A stretch of DNA of 47,136 nt from JBNKHH01 sp050290245 (GCA_050290245.1 JBNKHH010000050.1:1-47136); one strand, 5' to 3'; shown: positions 8,010 to 16,494, counted from the first letter of the stretch. The notes: a model not told the origin generated them from the sequence alone. Program-made: numbers and translations.

Positions 8010-8401
8010 CCCTCACCACCGACAGCCACGTCCGCTTGTGTCAGCATTCGGTTCAACAAACCCCAAAAGAAATCTTCTCCGGGATACCCTTCGATCCGGC
8101 TGACCTCGCGGCCATCCTTCACCAGCACGAACGTCGGCGTCAGGCGCAAGGCACTGTCCAACTCGATGCCCTCGGGCAATGTCTTATGAATGTCGACCCG
8201 CCGCAACGGAGCCGCCCGTCCCTCGGCTGTCAGCGGATACTCGGTTGAAACATCCTTGTTCCACCGCGCACACCACATGCAGCCTTCCTCCTCTGCCATC
8301 AGCAGGAAAGTCTCGGCCGAAAGCGCTGAGCCAACCATACAGGCGGCCCCCGCGACCATGCCGATCAGCGTCAGGCGAGAAGTGTTGCGTTTTCTTTCCA
8401 T
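8006..8401 (-). CDS. soxS: Periplasmic thioredoxin-like protein SoxS
   Basis: Exported thioredoxin-fold protein of 131 residues: an N-terminal hydrophobic segment (LTLIGMVAGAACMVGSALSA, residues 10-29), then the redox motif CMWC at 41-44 and the cis-Pro loop RLTPTFVLV. In Paracoccus, SoxS keeps the carrier protein SoxYZ reduced and active, with electrons delivered across the membrane by SoxV. Start is taken at ATG 8401; a TTG nine bases upstream is also possible and neither has a strong ribosome site. It is divergent from soxV across a short AT-rich gap and overlaps soxR. As no soxW is present here, SoxS is the only thioredoxin of the locus. Confidence 0.88.
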   Translation of the reverse strand: MERKRNTSRLTLIGMVAGAACMVGSALSAETFLLMAEEEGCMWCARWNKDVSTEYPLTAEGRAAPLRRVDIHKTLPEGIELDSALRLTPTFVLVKDGREVSRIEGYPGEDFFWGLLNRMLTQADVAVGGEG

Positions 8402-8452
8402 ATTCGACAAACATAATATGATTATATGACCTGATCAAGAATAGGTTGCCCC
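8402..8452. promoter_or_regulatory. soxS/soxV divergent control region
   Basis: Fifty AT-rich bases between two divergent start codons. They contain the dyad ATAAT-ATG-ATTAT (8413-8425) and a half-conserved copy of the SoxR-type site, ATTC-N8-TAAT (8402-8417). In Paracoccus the equivalent gap is a SoxR target. The variant site here would fit weaker or different repression compared with the perfect sites before soxX and soxG. Inference from sequence pattern only. Confidence 0.5.
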
Positions 8453-9184
8453 ATGTTCGATGTTACGATCTTGGGCGCACTCTTTGCCGGAGTGCTGTCA
8501 TTTCTTTCACCCTGCATCCTGCCGATTGTGCCATTTTACCTGTCTTATCTCGCAGGAAGCGGAATGGCTGCACTGCAGGACGACAAGCCCCTGCCGCCGG
8601 ACCTGCGGCGGCGCGCGATCCTTGCCTCGATTCTTTTTGCTCTCGGCGTGGCCACCATATTCGTTGGCCTTGGCGCCACGGCTACGGCCTTTGGGCAACT
8701 TGTTCGGGAATACTTTGACGTTCTGCGCTGGATCGCGGCTGTGCTGATCATCACCATGGGCCTGCACTTTCTTGGCGTGATCCGTATCGGGCTGCTGTAC
8801 CGCCAGTTCGGGACCGGCATGGGCGACACCTCCAAGACCAGCCTCCTTGGCGCTTATGTCATCGGCCTGGCTTTTGCATTCGGCTGGACGCCCTGCGTCG
8901 GCCCGGTCCTGGCAGCCATTCTGTTCATGGCCGGCGGGCAGGGGGATATCACGCAGGGGATGCTCCTCCTTTTTGCCTACGCCTTCGGCATGACAGCGCC
9001 TTTCGTCCTGGCTGCAATCTTCATCAAGCCGTTCCTCGGGTGGATGAAACGATTTCGCCGACACCTGCCGAGAATCGAAAAGGCCATGGGCCTGCTTTTG
9101 ATCGTTTTCGGCATTCTGATCGCAACCGAGACCATCAACCAGCTTGCCAACTGGCTGGTCATTTTCTGGCCAGAGATCGGATAA
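8453..9184 (+). CDS. soxV: CcdA-type membrane thiol-electron transporter SoxV
   Basis: Membrane protein of 243 residues with six predicted transmembrane segments. The paired redox cysteines of the CcdA/DsbD family are present: Cys21 in LSPCILPIVP and Cys148 in FGWTPCVGPVL. It moves reducing equivalents from cytoplasmic thioredoxin to periplasmic thioredoxins, here presumably SoxS, to keep the SoxY carrier cysteine in the thiol form. ATG 8453 opens the plus-strand sox series. In Paracoccus a soxW gene follows; here only 84 bases, containing an operator, separate soxV from soxX. Confidence 0.92.
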   Translation: MFDVTILGALFAGVLSFLSPCILPIVPFYLSYLAGSGMAALQDDKPLPPDLRRRAILASILFALGVATIFVGLGATATAFGQLVREYFDVLRWIAAVLIITMGLHFLGVIRIGLLYRQFGTGMGDTSKTSLLGAYVIGLAFAFGWTPCVGPVLAAILFMAGGQGDITQGMLLLFAYAFGMTAPFVLAAIFIKPFLGWMKRFRRHLPRIEKAMGLLLIVFGILIATETINQLANWLVIFWPEIG

Positions 9185-9193
9185 TCATTGCAA

Positions 9194-9213
9194 AAATTCA
9201 TTTAACTGAATTT
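9194..9213. promoter_or_regulatory. SoxR/SqrR-type operator upstream of soxX
   Basis: Perfect dyad AAATTC-N8-GAATTT. It contains ATTC-N8-GAAT, which I recall as the SqrR consensus of Rhodobacter capsulatus. The same arms and spacer length recur at 20277-20296. It lies 55 bases before the soxX start, where repression of the soxXYZA transcript would be expected. Confidence 0.75.
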
Positions 9214-9268
9214 GTTGTTGCGTTGTCGCCGCGGCATGCGATAGCATTCTCAAAATTTGGGAGGACTC

Positions 9269-9739
9269 ATGAAGAAAACCAGCGTGTTTCTTTCGGTCAT
9301 CGGCCTCGCGGCCGGTATGGCCATGGCCGATGCGCCAAAGCCCGGTGAGGTTCAATACGAGGATGGCGCGGTCGCGGCGTCCTTGACAGGCGTTGCGGGT
9401 GACCCCGCTGCGGGGCGTGTCATCATGAACAAAGGGTCGGGCAACTGCATCGCCTGCCATATGGTTACTGACATGGCCGAACTGCCGTTCCATGGGGAAA
9501 TCGGACCGTCGCTTGATGGCGTCGCCGACCGTTGGAGCGAGGCCGAGCTGCGCGGGATCGTCAGTAACGCCAAGATCATGTTCCCGGATTCGATGATGCC
9601 TTCTTTCTACCGGGTCGATGGCTACATCCGTCCAGGCAATGCCTACACGGGCAAGGCGGCCGAGGGAGATCTCGAACCGCTCCTCACCGCGCAACAAATC
9701 GAAGATGTCGTCGCCTACCTCCTGACACTCAAAGAGTGA
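9269..9739 (+). CDS. soxX: Monoheme cytochrome c SoxX, sulfur oxidation
   Basis: Periplasmic c-type cytochrome of 156 residues that pairs with SoxA to attach thiosulfate to the SoxY cysteine. Signal peptide MKKTSVFLSVIGLAAGMAMA (1-20), heme motif CIACH at 60-64, and a likely Met axial ligand in FPDSMMPSFY. The ATG at 9269 follows GGGAGGA; an upstream TTG in frame at 9257 lies on the ribosome site and is not the start. First gene of soxXYZA, under the operator at 9194-9213. Confidence 0.95.
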   Translation: MKKTSVFLSVIGLAAGMAMADAPKPGEVQYEDGAVAASLTGVAGDPAAGRVIMNKGSGNCIACHMVTDMAELPFHGEIGPSLDGVADRWSEAELRGIVSNAKIMFPDSMMPSFYRVDGYIRPGNAYTGKAAEGDLEPLLTAQQIEDVVAYLLTLKE

Positions 9740-9765
9740 GCAGGGCGACCAACGGAGGATTAAGT

Positions 9766-10191
9766 ATGAAACTGACAAGACGCCAGACTCTACTGTCTGC
9801 CGCCGGCGCGGCCCTCGCAACGGCTTTGCCTATGCGTGCCTTTGCTGCCGACTACCCGATGGTGGGCACCCCGGATGAGTTCACGAGCGGTGCAGCCATG
9901 GGATCCGGAGGCATCACGCTGACAACCCCGGAAATCGCGGAAAACGGCAACACCGTTCCCGTTGAGGTTTCCGCCCCCGGCGCTGTTGAAATCCGCGTCT
10001 ACGCAATGGGCAACCCGACGCCCGGCGTTGCGGCCTTCGCATTTGGCCCGCTTGCGGCCAGCCAGTCGGCCTCGACCCGTATGCGGCTTGCCGGAACCCA
10101 GGACGTGCTTGCCGTGGCCAAAATGGCAGACGGCAGTTTCGTCAGCGCATCAAACGAAGTCAAAGTGACCATCGGCGGCTGCGGCGGCTGA
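9766..10191 (+). CDS. soxY: Sulfur carrier protein SoxY
   Basis: Carrier subunit of 141 residues. A twin-arginine signal is visible (MKLTRRQTLLSAAGAALATA), so it is exported folded, with SoxZ carried along. The sulfur-carrying cysteine lies in the C-terminal swinging arm GGCGG at residues 137-141, exactly as in known SoxY proteins. ATG 9766 follows GGAGG (26 bases after soxX); a frame extension to 9736 was rejected because it removes the Tat signal from the N-terminus. Confidence 0.96.
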   Translation: MKLTRRQTLLSAAGAALATALPMRAFAADYPMVGTPDEFTSGAAMGSGGITLTTPEIAENGNTVPVEVSAPGAVEIRVYAMGNPTPGVAAFAFGPLAASQSASTRMRLAGTQDVLAVAKMADGSFVSASNEVKVTIGGCGG

Positions 10192-10217
10192 GGCTATTCA
10201 GGAAAGGACACGACAAA

Positions 10218-10547
10218 ATGGCAGACGGTGTTAAACCCCGCGTCAAAGTGCCGAAGAAAGCCTCGGCAGGCGACACAATCACCATCAAGACGCTCATCAG
10301 CCACAAGATGGAATCCGGTCAGCGCAAGGACAGCGACGGAAAAGTCATCCCGCGCTCGATCATCAATCGCTTTACCTGCGACTTCAACGGCCAAAACGTG
10401 ATCGACGTCACGCTTGCGCCTGCGATTTCGACCAACCCGTATTTCGAGTTCGAATCTATCGTACCCGAGGCCGGTGAATTTACCTTCACATGGTACGACG
10501 ACGACGGGTCCGTCTACACGGAAACCAAGTCGATCGCCGTCGGCTGA
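10218..10547 (+). CDS. soxZ: Sulfur carrier subunit SoxZ
   Basis: SoxY partner of 109 residues, with no signal peptide of its own, as expected because it is exported by piggyback on the Tat signal of SoxY. The immunoglobulin-like fold features VKVPKKASAGDTITIKTLISHKM at the start and FTFTWYDDDGSVYTET at the end are typical. ATG 10218 follows AGGAAAGGAC. SoxYZ shuttles the sulfur intermediate between SoxXA, SoxB and SoxCD. The evidence for function is family knowledge and operon position. Confidence 0.95.
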   Translation: MADGVKPRVKVPKKASAGDTITIKTLISHKMESGQRKDSDGKVIPRSIINRFTCDFNGQNVIDVTLAPAISTNPYFEFESIVPEAGEFTFTWYDDDGSVYTETKSIAVG

Positions 10548-10572
10548 TCGGGTGCCTTAGGGAGGATACATA

Positions 10573-11424
10573 GTGAAAATCAATAAGATCATCGCAGCAA
10601 GCTGCTCTGTCCTCGCCCTTTCGGGCGGGGCGGCTCTGGCCGATGCCGACGACGATCAGCTGGTCATCAACGGCGAGATCGAAATCGTCACCGAGACTGA
10701 GGCGCCTGCGCACATGGAGTATGTCGACACGATCTACTCCGGATGGCGCTTCCGTTCGGACGAAACCCAGGCGTTCCAGATGGACGACTTTGACAACCCC
10801 GCCATGCTGGGGGCCGAGGCCGGCCTCGATGCCTGGTCTACCGCCGAAGGGTCCGAAGGCAAATCCTGTGCCGACTGTCACGGTGACGCCGAGGAGATGG
10901 CGGGCGTAAAGGCCGTGTACCCGAAGTGGAACGAAGGCGCGGGCGAACTGCGCACGATCGAGCAGCAGATCAACGACTGCCGCGAAAACCGCATGGGTGC
11001 CGAAGCATGGAAGTATGCCGGTGGCGACATGACCGACATGGTGGCGCTTCTGGCTTCCGTTTCGCGCGGTCTTCCGGTCAACGTGGCGATCGACGGCCCG
11101 GTCCAGGAAATCTGGGAGAAGGGCAAAGAGATCTACTATACGCGCTACGGCCAGCTTGAGCTGTCCTGCGCGAATTGCCACGAGGACAATTACGGCAACA
11201 TGATCCGCGCTGACCACCTGTCTCAAGGCCAGGTCAACGGCTTTCCGACGTATCGTCTGAAAAACACAAAACTGAACTCGGTACACGACCGGTTCAAGGG
11301 CTGCGTGCGCGACACCCGTGCCGAAACGTTCAGCCCTGGCAGCGACGAGTTCATCGCGCTTGAGCTGTACGTGACCTCGCGCGGCAACGGCCTGTCGGTC
11401 GAAGGCCCCTCGGTCCGCAACTAA
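10573..11424 (+). CDS. soxA: Diheme cytochrome c SoxA
   Basis: SoxXA catalytic subunit of 283 residues. Signal peptide ends near ALADA (24). Heme motifs CADCH (99-103) and CANCH (199-203) are both intact, so this is the two-heme form. The active-site cysteine that becomes the heme-ligating cysteine persulfide is Cys244 in RFKGCVRDTR. Start is GTG 10573 with GGGAGGA upstream. It is followed by a strong intrinsic-terminator-like hairpin that separates soxXYZA from soxBCDEF. Confidence 0.96.
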   Translation: MKINKIIAASCSVLALSGGAALADADDDQLVINGEIEIVTETEAPAHMEYVDTIYSGWRFRSDETQAFQMDDFDNPAMLGAEAGLDAWSTAEGSEGKSCADCHGDAEEMAGVKAVYPKWNEGAGELRTIEQQINDCRENRMGAEAWKYAGGDMTDMVALLASVSRGLPVNVAIDGPVQEIWEKGKEIYYTRYGQLELSCANCHEDNYGNMIRADHLSQGQVNGFPTYRLKNTKLNSVHDRFKGCVRDTRAETFSPGSDEFIALELYVTSRGNGLSVEGPSVRN

Positions 11425-11432
11425 TAATTCAG

Positions 11433-11468
11433 GCCTGCGCGGGGCACCTCGCGCAGGCTTTTCTTTAC
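11433..11468 (+). terminator. Hairpin plus T-run between soxA and soxB
   Basis: Perfect nine-base stem GCCTGCGCG (11433-11441) and CGCGCAGGC (11450-11458) with an eight-base loop, followed at once by TTTTCTTT. This has every mark of a Rho-independent terminator, although it sits inside the sox series. It would lower soxBCDEF relative to soxXYZA, or it marks the end of one transcript with a separate soxB promoter in the next 45 bases. Confidence 0.8.
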
Positions 11469-11512
11469 CTGATCCTATTCAGGTATGCGCATATGTCAGA
11501 AAAGGATGACCC

Positions 11513-13210
11513 ATGATCTCGCGTCGTGATTTCCTGCAAGCGGCCATGGCGACCTCTGCGCTCTACGGCGCTTCCGGCTTTGGCAACTGGGGCAAGCTGG
11601 CGGCACAGCAAGCCCTGACCCAGGACCAGCTTTTGCAGTTCGACACCTTCGGCAACGTCTCGTTGATCCACATGACGGACATCCACGCGCAGCTGAAGCC
11701 GATCTATTTCCGCGAACCCGAGATCAATATCGGTGTCGGTGGCAACAAGGGCGCGGTACCCCATATCACCGGCGCCGACTTTCGGAAGTTCTACGGCATC
11801 GAGGACGGTAGCCCTTCGCACTATGCGCTGACCTACAACGACTTTGCCGCGCTCGCCAAAGGCTATGGCCGCATGGGCGGGCTGGACCGTATCGCCACCG
11901 TGATCAAGGCTATCCGCGCCGACCGCCCCGACGCGCTTTTGCTGGATGGCGGCGATACCTGGCACGGCTCCTACGGCTGCTACCACACCGAGGGGCAGGA
12001 CGTGGTCAACGCCATGAACCTGCTGAAGCCTGACGCGATGACTTTTCACTGGGAATTCACCCTTGGCAGCGACCGCGTACTTGAACTGGTAAATGATCTT
12101 CCCTTTGCCGCCCTTGGCCAAAACATCTTCGACGCTGAGTGGGACGAGCCTTCCGAGAACTTTGCCCCCTACGAATGGTACGAGGCCGGTGGCCAGAAGA
12201 TTGCCGTCATCGGGCAGGCCTTCCCCTATATGCCGATCGCCAACCCCGGCTGGATGTTCCCCGAATTCTCGTTCGGTATCCGCGAGGAATCGATGCAGGA
12301 ACGTGTCGACGAAGTGCGCGGCGAAGGCGCCGACCTTGTCGTCCTGCTCAGCCACAACGGCTTTGACGTAGACAAGCAGATGGCGTCACAGGTCACCGGT
12401 ATCGACGTGATCCTTTCGGGCCATACCCACGACGCGCTGCCCGAACCGGTGGTCGTCGGCGACACCATCATCATCGCCACCGGATCGAACGGCAAGTTCG
12501 TCTCGCGCATCGACCTCGACGTCCAGAACGGCAAGATGATGGGCTTCCGCCACAAGCTGATCCCGATCTTCTCGGATGTCATCGAGCCAGACGCCGAAAT
12601 GGCTGCCCAGATCGACGCCGACCGCGCGCCCTACGAGGACAAGCTGAACGAAGTCATCGGCACTGCCGACGGGCTTTTGTATCGCCGCGGCAATTTCAAT
12701 GGCACCTGGGACGACCTGATTTGCGACGCGCTTCTGGAAGAACGCGAGGCCGAAATTGCCTTGTCGCCCGGCGTTCGCTGGGGCCCCTCGGTGCTGCCCG
12801 GCCAGCCGATCACCCGCGAAGACATCTGGAACGTCACTTCGATGACCTATCCGAATGCCTATCGTACGGAAATGACAGGGGAATTCCTCAAGGTCGTCAT
12901 GGAAGACGTGGCCGACAACATCTTTAACCCGAACCCCTATTACCAGCAGGGCGGCGACATGGTTCGCGTGGGTGGTATGGGCTATTCGGTCGATGTTTCG
13001 GCCCCCGTGGGCAACCGCATCAGCAATATGACCATTCTGAAAACCGGCGAATCCATCGACCCGGCGAAAAGCTATGTCGTGGCAGGCTGGGCCAGCGTCA
13101 ACGAAGGCACCGAAGGTCCACCGATCTGGGATGTGGTCGAGGATTTCATCCGCGCCAAGGGCACCGTCGCGGTAACGCCAAACACTTCCGTCAAGGTCTC
13201 GGGACTATGA
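11513..13210 (+). CDS. soxB: Sulfate thiohydrolase SoxB (dimanganese)
   Basis: Periplasmic 5'-nucleotidase-fold enzyme of 565 residues that hydrolyses the terminal sulfonate of SoxY-bound intermediates to release sulfate. Twin-arginine signal MISRRDFLQAAMATSALYGA. Metal and active-site motifs: HMTDIHAQ (Asp56, His58), LLDGGDTWHGSYG (Asp148), LSHNGFDVD near 281 and SGHTHDA near 305. ATG 11513 follows AAAGGATGACC. Length and motif order are standard for SoxB. Confidence 0.96.
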   Translation: MISRRDFLQAAMATSALYGASGFGNWGKLAAQQALTQDQLLQFDTFGNVSLIHMTDIHAQLKPIYFREPEINIGVGGNKGAVPHITGADFRKFYGIEDGSPSHYALTYNDFAALAKGYGRMGGLDRIATVIKAIRADRPDALLLDGGDTWHGSYGCYHTEGQDVVNAMNLLKPDAMTFHWEFTLGSDRVLELVNDLPFAALGQNIFDAEWDEPSENFAPYEWYEAGGQKIAVIGQAFPYMPIANPGWMFPEFSFGIREESMQERVDEVRGEGADLVVLLSHNGFDVDKQMASQVTGIDVILSGHTHDALPEPVVVGDTIIIATGSNGKFVSRIDLDVQNGKMMGFRHKLIPIFSDVIEPDAEMAAQIDADRAPYEDKLNEVIGTADGLLYRRGNFNGTWDDLICDALLEEREAEIALSPGVRWGPSVLPGQPITREDIWNVTSMTYPNAYRTEMTGEFLKVVMEDVADNIFNPNPYYQQGGDMVRVGGMGYSVDVSAPVGNRISNMTILKTGESIDPAKSYVVAGWASVNEGTEGPPIWDVVEDFIRAKGTVAVTPNTSVKVSGL

Positions 13211-13259
13211 GCCGGGCGACCTCACACGCGGAAACCATCACTGACCAAGGAGAAAACGC

Positions 13260-14516
13260 ATGACCACGCGTCGTAATCTCTTGAAGGGCGGCATCGCTGC
13301 CACCGCTGGCCTCGCCGCGGGCAGAGCCACGGCTCAATCCCCCGACCCGCTGATCACCGAAGTTCAGGACTGGGCCTCTGCCACTGGCGTTGGTGTCGAT
13401 GAAACCCCCTATGGCCTGCCGATCGAATATGAAAGCGACGTGGTCCGCCGCAATGTGCCCTGGCTGACGGCCGATCCGATCTCGTCGATCAACTTCACAC
13501 CGATCCACGCCCTTGACGGCACCATCACGCCCCAGGGTTGCGCGTTCGAGCGTCATCACTCCGGCGCGATCACGCTGAAAAAGGAAGACTATCGCCTGAT
13601 GATCAACGGGTTGGTGGATACGCCCTTGGTCTTCAGCTACGACGATCTCGAACGCTTCCCGCGTGAAAACCACGTCTATTTCTGCGAATGCGCCGCAAAC
13701 ACGGGCATGGAATGGGCGGGTGCCCAGTTGAACGGCGCCCAGTTCACCCACGGCATGATCCACAACATGGAATACACCGGTGTGCCCCTCAGGACGCTTT
13801 TGAACGAGGCCGGTCTTGGCGCTGCGGGCGATCTTTCTGACAAGTGGGTCTATGTCGAAGGTGCCGACGCCTCGTCGAACGGCCGCTCAATCCCGATGGA
13901 AAAGGCGCTGGACGACGTGCTGGTCGCTTTCAAGGCCAACGGCGAGGCGCTGCGGATGGAGCATGGCTATCCGGTCCGCCTGGTTGTTCCCGGCTGGGAA
14001 GGCAACATGTGGGTCAAGTGGCTGCGCCGTATCGAGATCACAGCCAACGCCATCGAAAGCCGCGAAGAAACTTCGAAATACACCGATGTCCTGGCAAATG
14101 GCATCGCGCGCAAATGGACCTGGGTCATGGACGCCAAGTCGGTCATTACCTCGCCCAGCCCGCAGTCACCGATCAAGCACGGAGCCGGCCCGATGGTCAT
14201 CTCCGGCCTAGCCTGGTCCGGTCACGGCAAAATCACCCGCGTTGATGTTTCTCGCGACGGCGGCATCACATGGGAAACTGCCCGCCTTGGCAAACAGGGC
14301 GACAGCAAGGCGCTGACGCGGTTCTACCTCGACACCGAGTGGGACGGGAAAGAGATGCTTCTCCAGGCCCGCGCCATGGATGAAACCGGCTATGTCCAGC
14401 CGACCAAGGCACAGCTGCGCGAAGTGCGCGGCGAAAACTCGGTCTATCACAACAACTGTATCCAGACCTGGTACGTGAACGAACAGGGGGTCGCCGAGAA
14501 TGTCGAAGTCTCTTAA
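13260..14516 (+). CDS. soxC: Sulfane dehydrogenase molybdopterin subunit SoxC
   Basis: Sulfite-oxidase-family molybdenum enzyme of 418 residues, exported by Tat (MTTRRNLLKGGIAATAGLAA). The molybdenum-binding cysteine lies in FCECAANTG (Cys144 by comparison with the family, with Cys142 next to it). It forms SoxCD with the diheme SoxD and takes six electrons from the sulfane sulfur carried by SoxYZ. Presence of SoxCD predicts complete oxidation of thiosulfate to sulfate without storage of sulfur globules. The 3' end overlaps soxD by 17 bases. Confidence 0.95.
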   Translation: MTTRRNLLKGGIAATAGLAAGRATAQSPDPLITEVQDWASATGVGVDETPYGLPIEYESDVVRRNVPWLTADPISSINFTPIHALDGTITPQGCAFERHHSGAITLKKEDYRLMINGLVDTPLVFSYDDLERFPRENHVYFCECAANTGMEWAGAQLNGAQFTHGMIHNMEYTGVPLRTLLNEAGLGAAGDLSDKWVYVEGADASSNGRSIPMEKALDDVLVAFKANGEALRMEHGYPVRLVVPGWEGNMWVKWLRRIEITANAIESREETSKYTDVLANGIARKWTWVMDAKSVITSPSPQSPIKHGAGPMVISGLAWSGHGKITRVDVSRDGGITWETARLGKQGDSKALTRFYLDTEWDGKEMLLQARAMDETGYVQPTKAQLREVRGENSVYHNNCIQTWYVNEQGVAENVEVS

Positions 14517-15759
14517 TCTCTTCCTTCCCGCTTTCGGGGCGACGGCTCTCCTGCTTGGCGTAGCCTATGGCTTCTCGTCACGCGATTACGGCGAGGCCCG
14601 GATCGAAACGCTCCAGAGCCAGATTGACAAGGTGCAGGCCGAGGCCAGTTCGGCTTCCCAGGCCGCCAGCGCCGAAGCGGCCCGCGTGGCCGAGATGCAG
14701 AGCCAGGTCGCCGAGTTGCAGACGGCCGTTACGATGAGCGCATCCTCCGCCGGCGGCTCGCTGACGGAACCTGCCCCCCAGCCGACCAAGGCCTATGGTC
14801 TTGGCCGTCCAGCGCTGGACGAGGAAGTCGCGGCTTGGAACCTGGATGTCTCTCCCGACGGTACTGGCCTTCCCGAAGGTCGCGGCGACGTTCTGACTGG
14901 CGAAGAAATTTTCTCGGACAACTGCGCCGCCTGTCATGGCGAATTCGCGGAAGGCGTCGGCAACTGGCCCAAGCTTGCGGGTGGTTTCGATACGCTCGCA
15001 GACAAGGACCCGGTCAAGACCGTCGGGTCTTACTGGCCGCACCTATCTACCGTCTTCGACTATGTGCACCGCTCGATGCCCTTCGGCGCGGCTCAGACCA
15101 TGAGCGTCGACGACACCTATGCGATTGTCGCCTACATCCTCTACTCGAACGACCTCGTGGACGAGGATTTCGAACTCAGCCACGAGAACTTCACCGAAGT
15201 CGAGATGTATAACACCGACGGCTTCATCGTCGATGACCGGGCCGAGACGGAATACCCGATCTGGTCCGGCGAGCCCTGCATGACCAACTGCAAGGACAGC
15301 GTGGAAATCACCATGCACGCCTCGGTTCTCGACGTGACCCCAGAAGAAGAGGGCACCGAAGAAGCCTCAGCCAGCGACACACAGGTCGCGTCTGCAGATA
15401 TGGCAGAGCCGGAAAAGGCCGACGACGGCCTCGACCCGGAGCTCGTTGCCGCCGGCGAAAAGGCCTTTGGCAAATGCAAGGCCTGCCACCAGATCGGGGA
15501 GGGCGCCAAGCATCGTTCCGGTCCGCAGTTGAATGGCGTGTTCGACAGGACCGCCGGGTCCGAGGACGGCTTCAAATATTCTTCCGCAATGGTTGAGGCC
15601 GGGGAAGGCGGCATGATCTGGGACGATGCAAACCTGGCCGGGTTCCTGGAGAAACCACGCGATTTCGTGAAAGGTACCAAGATGTCCTTTGCAGGCTTCA
15701 AGGACGACGAAGACATCGCAGCCGTGATCGCCTACCTCAAGTCCTTCGAGGCAGAATGA
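14500..15759 (+). CDS. soxD: Diheme cytochrome c SoxD with N-terminal coiled-coil region
   Basis: Electron-accepting subunit of SoxCD, 419 residues. An N-terminal hydrophobic segment (LNLFLPAFGATALLLGVAYG, 5-24) lacks an obvious AxA cleavage site and may stay as an anchor. Residues about 32-80 (EARIETLQSQIDKV and following) are rich in Ala, Glu and Gln in a coiled-coil-like pattern. Heme motifs are CAACH (142-146) and CKACH (326-330). An acidic linker of about 45 residues (EEEGTEEASASD and around) joins the two heme domains. Translation is coupled to soxC through a 17-base overlap, and soxE starts inside the soxD stop (ATGA). Confidence 0.93.
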   Translation: MSKSLNLFLPAFGATALLLGVAYGFSSRDYGEARIETLQSQIDKVQAEASSASQAASAEAARVAEMQSQVAELQTAVTMSASSAGGSLTEPAPQPTKAYGLGRPALDEEVAAWNLDVSPDGTGLPEGRGDVLTGEEIFSDNCAACHGEFAEGVGNWPKLAGGFDTLADKDPVKTVGSYWPHLSTVFDYVHRSMPFGAAQTMSVDDTYAIVAYILYSNDLVDEDFELSHENFTEVEMYNTDGFIVDDRAETEYPIWSGEPCMTNCKDSVEITMHASVLDVTPEEEGTEEASASDTQVASADMAEPEKADDGLDPELVAAGEKAFGKCKACHQIGEGAKHRSGPQLNGVFDRTAGSEDGFKYSSAMVEAGEGGMIWDDANLAGFLEKPRDFVKGTKMSFAGFKDDEDIAAVIAYLKSFEAE

Positions 15760-16466
15760 GCCCGCGGCGACATGCTCTCTCACTGGCTGCTGCCATCGCC
15801 TGCATCGCGGGCGCGGCGGTGGCCGATGAGTTGGGCGACCAGGTCCGCGGTGAAGCACTTTTTGGCAAATGCAAAGGCTGTCACGAGATCGGAGAGGGTG
15901 CGCGAAACCGCGTCGGTCCGAGCCTGAACGGCGTATTCGGTCGTCAGGCTGCCAGTGTCGAAGGCTTCAACTACTCAAAGGCCTTCCAGCGCGCTGGCGC
16001 CAAGGGCCTGGAATGGCATGTCGACACGCTTGGCCCGTTCATCGCCAACCCAAGGGCCATCGTGCCGGGGACGCGGATGAGCTTTCGCGGCTATGACGAT
16101 CCTCGGGACCAGGCCGACCTGATCGCCTACCTGCGCGGCTTTTCTGCCTCGCCGGCGAACATCCCCGAGGCGGACCCGACGGCGCGCGCAACCGATCATG
16201 ACATCGACCCGGAGATCCTCGCGATCCAGGGTGATCCCGAATACGGCGAATACCTTTCGAGCGAATGCCTGACATGCCATCGCGGCGATGGCTCGGACGA
16301 GGGTATCCCCTCGATCGTGCTCTGGCCCGAGGAGATCTTTGTCATCGCCATGCACGCGTACAAGAACAAAGCCCGCGTGCACCCGGTCATGAACATGATG
16401 GCCGGGCGGTTGAATGACGAAGAAATTGCGGCCTTGGCCGCATATTTCGCGACTCTCGAGGAGTAG
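15756..16466 (+). CDS. soxE: Diheme cytochrome c SoxE
   Basis: Periplasmic diheme cytochrome of 236 residues: signal MSPRRHALSLAAAIACIAGAAVA, first heme CKGCH (39-43) and second heme CLTCH (171-175). Its first domain is very like the second heme domain of SoxD (GEALFGKCKGCHEIGEGA against GEKAFGKCKACHQIGEGA), so one probably arose by duplication of the other. SoxE is the cytochrome partner of the flavoprotein SoxF, a sulfide-oxidising flavocytochrome. ATG overlaps the soxD stop. Confidence 0.92.
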   Translation: MSPRRHALSLAAAIACIAGAAVADELGDQVRGEALFGKCKGCHEIGEGARNRVGPSLNGVFGRQAASVEGFNYSKAFQRAGAKGLEWHVDTLGPFIANPRAIVPGTRMSFRGYDDPRDQADLIAYLRGFSASPANIPEADPTARATDHDIDPEILAIQGDPEYGEYLSSECLTCHRGDGSDEGIPSIVLWPEEIFVIAMHAYKNKARVHPVMNMMAGRLNDEEIAALAAYFATLEE

Positions 16467-16494
16467 GGCCGCACCGTTAACAAGGGAGAAAGAC

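Noticed and set aside
11477..11492. Possible third SoxR site (ATTC-N8-GCAT) before soxB
   Set aside because: Only one half fits the dyad, and the region lacks the AAATTC arms seen in the two good sites.
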